5,668 nucleotides of DNA from NCBI GenBank assembly GCA_003644175.1, contig QNBS01000168.1, forward strand, positions 1-5,668, in the 5' to 3' direction. Shown here one piece after another: positions 1-5,294 of this stretch. Numbering within the stretch: position 1 is the first letter of the stretch; each line of letters begins with the position of its first letter. The position numbers and the translations under genes were made by a program. The notes beneath the pieces were generated by a model that saw nothing but the letters and a program-made list of their open reading frames with translations, was not told where the DNA came from and searched no databases. The stretch comes from Planctomycetota bacterium. Lineage in GTDB: Bacteria > Planctomycetota > Phycisphaerae > Sedimentisphaerales > Anaerohalosphaeraceae.

Positions 1-1
1 G

Positions 2-25
2 ATATTATTGGAAGGATGGCTATGA
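2..25 (+). CDS. Possible 3' end of an upstream gene (partial)
   Basis: One frame entering from the left edge reads seven codons (ILLEGWL) and stops at TGA 23-25. That stop overlaps the ATG at 22 of the next gene in an ATGA arrangement, the same junction seen at 841-844 between two clear genes of this cluster. This is the only support. The fragment is far too short to assign a family, and the other two forward frames are also open at the edge. A nucleotide-sugar gene such as rmlA or rmlB would fit the context, but nothing in these codons shows it. Confidence 0.25.
   Translation: MLLEGWL
10..15 (+). promoter_or_regulatory. Ribosome binding site deciding the first ketoisomerase start
   Basis: GGAAGG directly abuts the ATG at 16, too close to serve it, but stands six bases before the ATG at 22. 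It therefore favours 22 as the start of the first ketoisomerase. Confidence 0.6.
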
Positions 26-444
26 GCCCGGCAGAGTGCAAAATAATAGAACTTCCCAAAATTGAAGACCCTCGCGGCAACTTATCTATTGTCGAAGAGG
101 ACAATCATATTCCCTTCAAGATTGAACGAGTGTACTGGATTTATGATGTGCCCGGCGGGCAGGTGCGCGGGGGCCATGCCTTTCGAAAGCAGCAGGAGTT
201 GATCGTGGCTCTTTCGGGCAGTTTCGATGTGATAGTCGATGGCGGGATGGAAAAACACAAATTCTCTTTGAATCGTTCCTATTACGGCCTATACGTTCCG
301 CCCGGCTATTGGCGGCGGATGGAGAATTTTTCGACCAATTCACTGGCGATGGTCTTAAGTTCAACGCGTTATGAAGAAAAGGATTACATCCGTGAATATG
401 AGCAATTTACAGCCTTCAGAAATAAACACAAACAGCATATATGA
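22..444 (+). CDS. FdtA/QdtA-like sugar 3,4-ketoisomerase paralogue 1 (WxcM-like cupin), altered active-site motif
   Basis: This is a 140-residue single-domain cupin of the FdtA/QdtA (WxcM C-terminal-like) family. Members isomerise dTDP-4-keto-6-deoxyglucose to the 3-keto sugar in the cytoplasm. Visible family marks are PRGNL (residues 17-21), YDVPGG (41-46), the RGGHA strand (49-53), GSFDV followed by an Asp-Gly turn, LNRSYYGLYVPP, and the DYIREYEQF tail. Length is normal for the family. The start is ATG 22, supported by the Shine-Dalgarno site at 10-15; ATG 16 is the alternative and adds two residues. The family normally has RGxHAH, with two His lining the active site. Here the second His is replaced by Phe54 (TTT at 181-183), so catalysis may be altered or lost, or a partner subunit may be needed. 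The gene overlaps the next paralogue, with which it aligns without gaps at about 50% identity. Family membership is secure; activity and product stereochemistry are not. Confidence 0.88.
   Translation: MSPAECKIIELPKIEDPRGNLSIVEEDNHIPFKIERVYWIYDVPGGQVRGGHAFRKQQELIVALSGSFDVIVDGGMEKHKFSLNRSYYGLYVPPGYWRRMENFSTNSLAMVLSSTRYEEKDYIREYEQFTAFRNKHKQHI
377..383 (+). promoter_or_regulatory. Ribosome binding site for the second ketoisomerase, inside the first
   Basis: AAAAGGA within the 3' part of the first ketoisomerase lies eight bases before an in-frame GTG at 392. It lies fourteen bases before the ATG at 398. The spacing favours the GTG, although the ATG is only two codons further on. No comparable site precedes the ATG at 371. 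Confidence 0.4.
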
Positions 445-844
445 TTGTGTTATTGTGCCCCTCAGAAAAATTCACAATCGGGCAGGAAACCTTACGGTTG
501 TGGAAGGATTAAAGAATCTGCCGTTTGAGGTGCGCAGGACCTATTACCTCTATGATATTCCAGGAGGAGAATCGCGTGGGGGACATGCCCACAAGGAGTT
601 ATATCAGCTTATTATTGCGGCCGGCGGCAGTTTTGATGTTTTGCTGGATGACGGAGAGAACAAGAAAGTCGTAACACTTAATCGACCCTATTTCGGGCTC
701 CTGGTTGTGCCGGGGATATGGAGGGAGTTGTTGGAGTTTTCTTCGGGCGCGATTTGTCTGGTATTGGCGTCGCACAAATATGAAGAGTCTGATTATATCA
801 GAGAGTACGCTCAATTCATGGAGTTTAAAGGCACGGCACGATGA
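392..844 (+). CDS. FdtA/QdtA-like sugar 3,4-ketoisomerase paralogue 2 (WxcM-like cupin)
   Basis: This is a second cupin of the same family, 150 residues from the GTG at 392. It retains the full RGGHAH signature (Arg62 to His67, with His65 and His67), [23 protein letters not shown] and DYIREYAQF. It is therefore the better candidate for the catalytic dTDP-4-keto-6-deoxyglucose 3,4-ketoisomerase. The usual RGNL near the N-terminus reads RAGNL, so the aligned Arg is Ala31. Start choice is uncertain: GTG 392 has the best-placed Shine-Dalgarno, ATG 398 is two codons later, and ATG 371 would extend it by seven codons. GTG 455 is too late because it removes the conserved first strand. The reading frame overlaps the first paralogue by about 50 bases, which implies translational coupling, and ends in an ATGA overlap with the acetyltransferase. 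Whether the product is galacto (FdtA, leading to Fuc3NAc) or gluco (QdtA, leading to Qui3NAc) cannot be read from the sequence. Confidence 0.9.
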   Translation: MNMSNLQPSEINTNSIYDCVIVPLRKIHNRAGNLTVVEGLKNLPFEVRRTYYLYDIPGGESRGGHAHKELYQLIIAAGGSFDVLLDDGENKKVVTLNRPYFGLLVVPGIWRELLEFSSGAICLVLASHKYEESDYIREYAQFMEFKGTAR

Positions 845-1386
845 TTCATCCTACCGCAGAAGTTCAAACCTCGCATGTAGGGGAAGGCACCTTTATCTGG
901 CAGCACTGTGTGGTTTTGGCCGGCGCCAGAATCGGCGAGAATTGTAACATCAACTGCCATGTGTTTATCGAAAACGATGTGGTAGTCGGCGACAATGTCA
1001 CGATTAAACCGGGAGTTCAACTTTGGGATGGTATGCGGATTGAGGACAATGTGTTCATTGGCCCCAATGTGACTTTTACCAATGATCTGCGGCCAAGGTC
1101 CAAGCAGTATTCTGAACAGTTTTTAACCACTACGATTCGAACTGGAGCCTCCATTGGAGCAAACGCAACCATCGTTGCCGGTATTACCATTGGCCGATAT
1201 GCCATGATCGGTGCGGGCAGTGTGGTGACGAAGGATGTCCCGGATTTTGGCCTGTGGTATGGCAATCCAGCAGTATTCAAGGCATATGTGTGCCGATGCG
1301 GCAGAAAATTGGATGCCGGTATGAACTGTTTTAATTGCGGGATGCAATATGATAACGAACAAGGCAAGGTGATTCGGCATGATTAA
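841..1386 (+). CDS. Left-handed beta-helix sugar N-acetyltransferase (FdtC/QdtC/WbpD-like) with C-terminal Cys4 motif
   Basis: This 181-residue hexapeptide-repeat acyltransferase has imperfect [LIV]-G-x-x-x-x turns from about residue 8 to 60 (VGEGTFI, IGENCNI, VGDNVTI) and again from 67 to 130 (IEDNVFI, IGANATI, IGRYAMI, IGAGSVV). These build a left-handed beta helix. The FTNDLRPRS segment (79-87) is typical of the 3-N-acetyltransferases FdtC, QdtC, WbpD and WlbB, where the Asn belongs to the active-site region. [12 protein letters not shown] (133-144) is the usual end of the helix. A C-terminal tail carries CxC (Cys151, Cys153) and CxxC (Cys163, Cys166), a likely zinc-binding knuckle. In this context the expected reaction is acetyl-CoA-dependent acetylation of the 3-amino group of a dTDP-3-amino-3,6-dideoxyhexose. 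ATG 841 overlaps the preceding stop (ATGA), with AAAGG nine bases upstream. The 3' end overlaps the aminotransferase by 8 bases. A UDP-linked substrate, as for WbpD, is the main alternative. Confidence 0.9.
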   Translation: MIHPTAEVQTSHVGEGTFIWQHCVVLAGARIGENCNINCHVFIENDVVVGDNVTIKPGVQLWDGMRIEDNVFIGPNVTFTNDLRPRSKQYSEQFLTTTIRTGASIGANATIVAGITIGRYAMIGAGSVVTKDVPDFGLWYGNPAVFKAYVCRCGRKLDAGMNCFNCGMQYDNEQGKVIRHD

Positions 1387-2500
1387 ATTCCTTGACCTCA
1401 AACAGATCAATGATAGTTTCGAGCCGCAGATCCGCGAGGTGATCCATCGAGTGCTGGATTCGGGCTGGTATTTGTTGGGCAAGGAAGTCAAGGCCTTCGA
1501 AGAAGAGTATGCCAAATATATTGGAACAAAGCATTGCATTGGGGTGGGTAACGGGCTGGACGCATTGCGGCTGATTTTGCGGGCTTATATTGAGATGGGG
1601 GTGATGGGCGAAGGGGATGAGGTAATCGTTCCGGCGAATACCTATATTGCCAGTGTTCTTGCCATTAGTGACAACCGATTGAAACCGGTTCTGGTTGAGC
1701 CGGACATCAATACATATAACATTGATCCATTCAAGATCGAAGAAAAAATTACAGAACGCACGAAGGCTGTCATGATCGTCCATTTATATGGCCGGAATGC
1801 GATGCATCCGGAAATTCAGCGGGTGGTTGACAAATATAATCTGAAGCTGATTGAGGATAATGCTCAGGCGCAGGGGTGTTATTATGGCGACAGGCGAACA
1901 GGTTCGCTGGGTCATGCGGCCGGTCACAGTTTCTATCCGGGCAAGAACTTAGGCGCATTGGGTGACGGCGGGGCCGTTACAACTGATGATGATGAATTAG
2001 CGGCCATCGTACGATCGCTTGGCAACTATGGATCGTCAAGAAAGTATGTAAATGACTATCAAGGGCTCAACTCAAGACTTGATGAAATCCAGGCGGCTGT
2101 GCTGCGTGTAAAACTTGCGAGGCTTGACGAAGACAATCAGAAAAGGCGGGATGTTGCCCGGGATTATCTTGAGCATATCCAGCATCCAGCGGTGACACTT
2201 CCTATGATCCCTGATGATGTTCCGGTGGTCCGCGACTGGAAGGGGCACGTGTGGCATCTGTTTGTTATCCGATGCAAAGACCGAGATGAACTACAGACTT
2301 ACCTAAGGGAAAATGGAGTTCAGACATTGATCCATTATCCGATTCCCCCGCACAAGCAGCATGCATACGACGGGTGGCGCGGGCTTTCTCTGCCTATTAC
2401 AGAAAAGATTCACAATTCGGTTTTGAGCCTGCCAATGAGCCCCGTGATGGGCATGGGAGAAATTGAAGCAGTGCTTCAGAGCATGAATGCATGCAAATAG
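1379..2500 (+). CDS. DegT/DnrJ/EryC1/StrS PLP aminotransferase (FdtB/QdtB-like sugar 3-aminotransferase)
   Basis: This 373-residue fold-type I PLP enzyme is full length for the family. MIKFLDL at the N-terminus and [21 protein letters not shown] (split across residues 23-45) are typical of nucleotide-sugar aminotransferases. GVGNGLDAL (55-63) binds the cofactor phosphate, IEDNAQAQG (158-166) carries the pyridine-contacting Asp160, and [14 protein letters not shown] holds the Schiff-base Lys189. The C-terminal domain includes [13 protein letters not shown] and [10 protein letters not shown]. FdtB and QdtB transfer an amino group from L-glutamate to C-3 of the dTDP-3-keto-6-deoxyhexose made by the ketoisomerase; the two ketoisomerase genes and the acetyltransferase upstream make this the natural assignment. 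ATG 1379 lies inside the last codons of the acetyltransferase, with AAGGT eight bases upstream, so translation is probably coupled. Action at C-4 on another substrate cannot be excluded by motif alone. Confidence 0.93.
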   Translation: MIKFLDLKQINDSFEPQIREVIHRVLDSGWYLLGKEVKAFEEEYAKYIGTKHCIGVGNGLDALRLILRAYIEMGVMGEGDEVIVPANTYIASVLAISDNRLKPVLVEPDINTYNIDPFKIEEKITERTKAVMIVHLYGRNAMHPEIQRVVDKYNLKLIEDNAQAQGCYYGDRRTGSLGHAAGHSFYPGKNLGALGDGGAVTTDDDELAAIVRSLGNYGSSRKYVNDYQGLNSRLDEIQAAVLRVKLARLDEDNQKRRDVARDYLEHIQHPAVTLPMIPDDVPVVRDWKGHVWHLFVIRCKDRDELQTYLRENGVQTLIHYPIPPHKQHAYDGWRGLSLPITEKIHNSVLSLPMSPVMGMGEIEAVLQSMNACK

Positions 2501-2518
2501 GTTTTGATATCGTATGAT

Positions 2519-2523
2519 GAAGG
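2519..2523 (+). promoter_or_regulatory. Ribosome binding site deciding the flippase start
   Basis: GAAGG lies ten bases before the ATG at 2534. The longer reading, from a TTG at 2504, has no purine-rich site in front of it and would start four bases after the aminotransferase stop. The ATG is preferred. Confidence 0.5.
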
Positions 2524-2533
2524 CCGGCAATCG

Positions 2534-4072
2534 ATGACAGTAAGGGATAGCACAGTTGCACAGGCACCCTCGAATGATCGAGGAGTTCACCCGAAAGCAG
2601 GGGGTGCAACATCTCATAGACAGATTCTAAAGGCCACCGGGATTGTCGGTGGGGCTCAGGTAATAGCGATACTGGTTCGGATTGCCCGCAGCAAGATTAT
2701 AGCAGTACTACTTGGTCCGGCGGGAGTGGGGATTGCGGGATTGTATATGTCCACACTTAATCTAATTCGCAGCGCCACAGGGTTCGGACTGAACTTCAGC
2801 GCTGTACGTGATATTGCGCAGGCGACAGGTAGTAACGATGAGTGTCAAGTATCGAGAAGTATTGTAGTTTTGCGGAGGTGGGTGTGGTTCACGGGATTGC
2901 TGGGTATGACTGTTGCCGCGGTCTTCAGTAAGGTGCTTAGCCGATATGCCTTCGGTACCGAAGAGTATGCCTGGGGTGTCCGCATTTTGTCCGTGTGTCT
3001 GCTCTTCATGGCTTTGTCAAAAGGCCAATTAGCTTTGCTGCAGGGGTTGCGTCAGATCGGTATGATGGCGCGTGCCAATGTTGGTGGAGTTGTGGCGGGT
3101 TTCTGCATATCGGTGCCGCTATACTGGTTTATGGGGGTCAAAGGCATTGTTCCCGCGATCCTGCTCACCACCGCAGCAAGCCTGTTACTTTCCTGGTACT
3201 ATGCGCGGCGAATCCCGGTGAAGGCCGTAGATATTTCACCGAAGGAGACCTTTCTGTGCGGCCTGGGCATGGTGCGGCTTGGATTCTTTATGGTGATTAC
3301 GGGATTCATGATGACCGCCGTGATGTATCTTGTCAGAGCGTACATCTCCAGGAGAAACGGGATCGAAGCTGTTGGCCAGTTTCAGGCGGCCTGGACTCTG
3401 TCTTCCGTTTACCTGGCTGCGGTTTTGCAGGCTATGGGAGCGGATTACTTTCCAAGATTGAGTGCCGTGAATGCTGACAATGGGCGAGTTGTTCAGTTAG
3501 CAAATGAGCAAACCGAGGTAGCCTTGCTTGTCGCGGGGCCTCTGATTGTAGGAATGTTGTCCTTTATGAGCTTGGTGGTGTATGTATTATATTCATCGAA
3601 GTTTACAGAAGCGATTGGAATATTGCACTGGCAGTTAGCGGGGACGTTCTTGAAGGTTATCTCATGGCCCATCGGATTCATCATACTCGCAAAAGGAAGG
3701 GGCGGCGTCTTCATATGCACAGAAGTGTGCTGGAACGTGATCTACATGGGCTTAATTATTTTGGGGTGGAGAGCCTTTGGGCTTGAAGTAACCGGAATAG
3801 CATTTCTGGTTGCTTTTCTTATATATCTGGCAATTGTTGCTGCGACCGGCCGTCTACTCAGTGGTTTTGCCTGGTCGAAAGACAGTCTGAAATATATCCT
3901 GGTGTTTGGAACCGCAACCCTGTTGGCATTTCTCAACTCGAGGCATATACCGGGAGCCAAAGGCTACTTTGCCGGAGGTGTATTGTCTGCTGCCGTGGCC
4001 GGGTATTCGGTGCACGAACTTCATAAAATTGTTGATCTAAAAAGGGTGATTAACCGGTTGCTACGTCGGTAG
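2534..4072 (+). CDS. wzx: Wzx-type polysaccharide flippase (MOP superfamily)
   Basis: This is a 512-residue polytopic inner-membrane protein with about a dozen hydrophobic stretches between roughly residues 36 and 495. It opens with a hydrophilic N-terminus of about 35 residues, then the Wzx-like first pair of segments ending in the LLGPAGVGIAGLY stretch. Mid-protein it has GADYFPRLSAV (302-312), followed by an Asn/Glu-rich loop and a hydrophobic helix, a pattern seen in WzxE-like O-antigen and enterobacterial common antigen translocases. The expected role is moving undecaprenyl-diphosphate-linked repeat units from the cytoplasmic to the periplasmic face for Wzy-dependent assembly. The product is basic at the C-terminus (NRLLRR). 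The gene lies 33 bases after the aminotransferase and 29 before the glycosyltransferase, consistent with one operon. Substrate specificity cannot be predicted. The start is ATG 2534; a TTG at 2504 would add ten residues. Confidence 0.9.
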   Translation: MTVRDSTVAQAPSNDRGVHPKAGGATSHRQILKATGIVGGAQVIAILVRIARSKIIAVLLGPAGVGIAGLYMSTLNLIRSATGFGLNFSAVRDIAQATGSNDECQVSRSIVVLRRWVWFTGLLGMTVAAVFSKVLSRYAFGTEEYAWGVRILSVCLLFMALSKGQLALLQGLRQIGMMARANVGGVVAGFCISVPLYWFMGVKGIVPAILLTTAASLLLSWYYARRIPVKAVDISPKETFLCGLGMVRLGFFMVITGFMMTAVMYLVRAYISRRNGIEAVGQFQAAWTLSSVYLAAVLQAMGADYFPRLSAVNADNGRVVQLANEQTEVALLVAGPLIVGMLSFMSLVVYVLYSSKFTEAIGILHWQLAGTFLKVISWPIGFIILAKGRGGVFICTEVCWNVIYMGLIILGWRAFGLEVTGIAFLVAFLIYLAIVAATGRLLSGFAWSKDSLKYILVFGTATLLAFLNSRHIPGAKGYFAGGVLSAAVAGYSVHELHKIVDLKRVINRLLRR

Positions 4073-4090
4073 TTTACGACATCGAAGAAG

Positions 4091-4097
4091 GGAAGGG
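4091..4097 (+). promoter_or_regulatory. Ribosome binding site supporting a TTG start
   Basis: GGAAGGG ends four bases before the TTG at 4102. No in-frame ATG or GTG occurs near the start of the conserved glycosyltransferase domain, so this strong site is what supports the TTG. Confidence 0.6.
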
Positions 4098-4101
4098 TAC
4101 A

Positions 4102-5067
4102 TTGTCAGAGCCGCCTCTTGTCAGTTATATAGTAGTTTGTTATAAGCAGGAGCAGTTTATTCGCGATGCAATACGAAGCGCATTTGAACAGACATATGAA
4201 CCTCTTGAAATTATTTTCTCGGACGACTGCTCGCCGGACCGAACATTCGAGATCATCAAAGAAGAGGTAGATTCGTATCGAGGGCCACATAGAATTATTC
4301 TCTGTCGCAACGAAAAGAATCTGGGCATTGCCGGCAATGTTAATCATGCATTTCAATCAGCCCATGGACAATTCTTTGTAATGGCCGCAGGCGACGATAT
4401 TTCGATTCCGGACAGAACGGCATTGTTGGTGGATCGCTGGCAAAATGCCGATCCCCCCGTTGATCTGGTTTGCTCCTATCATGCGGAGATTGACGTTGAT
4501 GGCAGGCCTACGGGATTCATCCGCAACAATAATGTTTCGGTTGTTCCTGATACCAGACGAAATGTTCATTCCTGGCGTTGCACAGCTATCGGAGGAGGCG
4601 CCGCATACAGCCGAAGGCTGTACGATAAGTACGGACCTCTCAATGCCGCCGTTATCTGTGAAGATTGGGTCTACGCATTTCGTGCGTGGCTCGAGTCAGG
4701 AATTGCGGTAATAGAGAAACCTTTATATTACCACAGAACACACGAAGGCTCTATTGCATTCATATCCCGCAGGATGAAGACGGAGACAGATGTTGCAGTG
4801 AAGCGCCTCCACAGGATACGATCAGCACAGAATATGTTGGCGGTTTCAGAGGAGTGGTTGAAGGCGTGGCGGAGACATGGGGGGAAAGAACAGCCCCAAA
4901 TAGAAGCAAAACTGCTGAACAGGGTCAAAGTCTGCCAATTGCAGTTGCGGGCGCGCCAGTCCAGCGGCCGGCAGGCGTTGTGGTTTGCGCTGGCGGTCCT
5001 CAGGCATGGGGGTGGAATCTCAACTGCAGTAAAACTGATTGTTCGCCAGGTGTTTCGCTGGCAGTGA
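4102..5067 (+). CDS. Family 2 (GT-A fold) glycosyltransferase
   Basis: This 321-residue cytoplasmic glycosyltransferase begins with the GT2 nucleotide-binding strand VSYIVVCYKQEQFI (7-20) and continues with SAFEQTYEPLEIIFSDDCSPD, the usual first acidic motif (Asp41, Asp42). AAGDDISIPDR (95-105) contains the GDD that stands for the metal-binding DxD. GGGAAYSRRLYDKYG and CEDWVYAFRAW (Glu187, Asp188) supply the acceptor-side acidic pair. No transmembrane segment is evident. The last 60 residues are rich in Arg and Lys with amphipathic character, which could hold the protein at the membrane next to its lipid-linked acceptor. The start is TTG 4102, chosen for the Shine-Dalgarno site at 4091-4097 and because the conserved domain follows within six residues. 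Donor and acceptor sugars are unknown; transfer of the 3-acetamido sugar made by the preceding genes is one possibility. It is the last gene of the tight run before a 227-base gap. Confidence 0.92.
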   Translation: MSEPPLVSYIVVCYKQEQFIRDAIRSAFEQTYEPLEIIFSDDCSPDRTFEIIKEEVDSYRGPHRIILCRNEKNLGIAGNVNHAFQSAHGQFFVMAAGDDISIPDRTALLVDRWQNADPPVDLVCSYHAEIDVDGRPTGFIRNNNVSVVPDTRRNVHSWRCTAIGGGAAYSRRLYDKYGPLNAAVICEDWVYAFRAWLESGIAVIEKPLYYHRTHEGSIAFISRRMKTETDVAVKRLHRIRSAQNMLAVSEEWLKAWRRHGGKEQPQIEAKLLNRVKVCQLQLRARQSSGRQALWFALAVLRHGGGISTAVKLIVRQVFRWQ

Positions 5068-5097
5068 CCCGATTATACCCTTCAGGGCCCCGATAGA

Positions 5098-5157
5098 TCA
5101 GGATTCCCGCGAGTTGGATTATAAGTTTTTTTCAGTTGAATCGCCTTCGGCGATGAC
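5098..5157. repeat. Apparent split or degenerate copy of the adjacent hairpin repeat
   Basis: Positions 5098-5110 match the left half of the intact repeat (5165-5177) at 12 of 13 bases, including all of GGATTCCCGC. After 31 unrelated AT-rich bases containing a T run, 5142-5157 resembles its right half, sharing CGCCTTCG and a following ATGAC. The right part has itself become a small hairpin (ATCGCC, TTC, GGCGAT). Reading this as one interrupted copy is an inference; two chance fragments are possible. Confidence 0.4.
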
Positions 5158-5160
5158 CTT

Positions 5161-5192
5161 TCATTCTGGATTCCCGCCTTCGCGGGAATGAC
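5161..5192. repeat. Dispersed-type inverted repeat (dRS3-like ATTCCC-N8-GGGAAT)
   Basis: ATTCCCGC (5170-5177) and GCGGGAAT (5182-5189) form a perfect eight-base stem around the loop CTTC. The flanks, TCATTCTGG before and GAC after, match the extended form of a repeat that recurs in intergenic regions of many proteobacterial genomes. The core fits the ATTCCC-N8-GGGAAT consensus of the neisserial dRS3 element. Such elements can act as recombination or integration sites or as weak transcript-end hairpins. Only one intact copy is in the window, so its dispersed nature here rests on general knowledge rather than on this sequence. Confidence 0.7.
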
Positions 5193-5283
5193 AATGGTAC
5201 TTACGCGCGTACAAATGGGAATTGGTAATCGTGAGCAGTATCCATAATATATTGACAAGTAATTTTATGCAGACAGGGCGATT

Positions 5284-5288
5284 AAGGG
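5284..5288 (+). promoter_or_regulatory. Ribosome binding site of the pyruvyl transferase-like gene
   Basis: AAGGG stands six bases before ATG 5295 and favours it over a second in-frame ATG at 5328. Confidence 0.6.
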
Positions 5289-5294
5289 TGACGA

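Larger units (their letters stand above)
5068..5294. other. Intergenic region with repeats, no gene seen
   Basis: This is the only sizeable non-coding stretch in the window. It holds a split repeat copy, a run of seven T (5126-5132), a six-base-stem hairpin (5140-5154), an intact hairpin repeat (5161-5192) and a ten-base palindrome TACGCGCGTA (5202-5211). No convincing Rho-independent terminator is visible, because the T run is not preceded by a strong stem. No promoter with both boxes is convincing either. No tRNA or other RNA gene was recognised. Confidence 0.6.

Noticed and set aside
441..444. ATGA junction at the end of the first ketoisomerase as the start of the second
   Set aside because: The ATG at 441 is in a different frame from the second ketoisomerase, whose conserved residues already begin near 443. 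The real start must lie upstream, inside the first gene.
1331..1783. Minus-strand open frame of 150 codons
   Set aside because: It is antisense to the end of the acetyltransferase and the conserved N-terminal domain of the aminotransferase, with no family resemblance.
2995..3477. Plus-strand open frame of 160 codons inside the flippase
   Set aside because: It is an out-of-frame shadow: its Cys- and Gly-rich composition is non-protein-like, while the flippase frame is continuous and conserved-looking across it.
5045..5062. GCCAG/CTGGC stem at the end of the glycosyltransferase as a terminator
   Set aside because: The stem has only five base pairs with an eight-base loop, it lies inside the coding sequence, and no T tract follows.
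4665..5096. Plus-strand open frame of 143 codons overlapping the glycosyltransferase end
   Set aside because: It is in another frame from the intact glycosyltransferase, which keeps its acidic pair and C-terminus across this region. There is no sign of a frameshift.
5078..5132. Rho-independent terminator ending in the T run at 5126-5132
   Set aside because: No stable stem immediately precedes the T run. The nearest short inverted repeat (CCC and GGG at 5078-5087) is weak and almost 40 bases away.
5252..5257. TTGACA as a -35 box for the last gene
   Set aside because: No -10-like hexamer occurs at 16 to 18 bases; the expected position reads AGGGCG. The nearby CATAAT (5243-5248) has only a weak TTGGTA 15 bases upstream.
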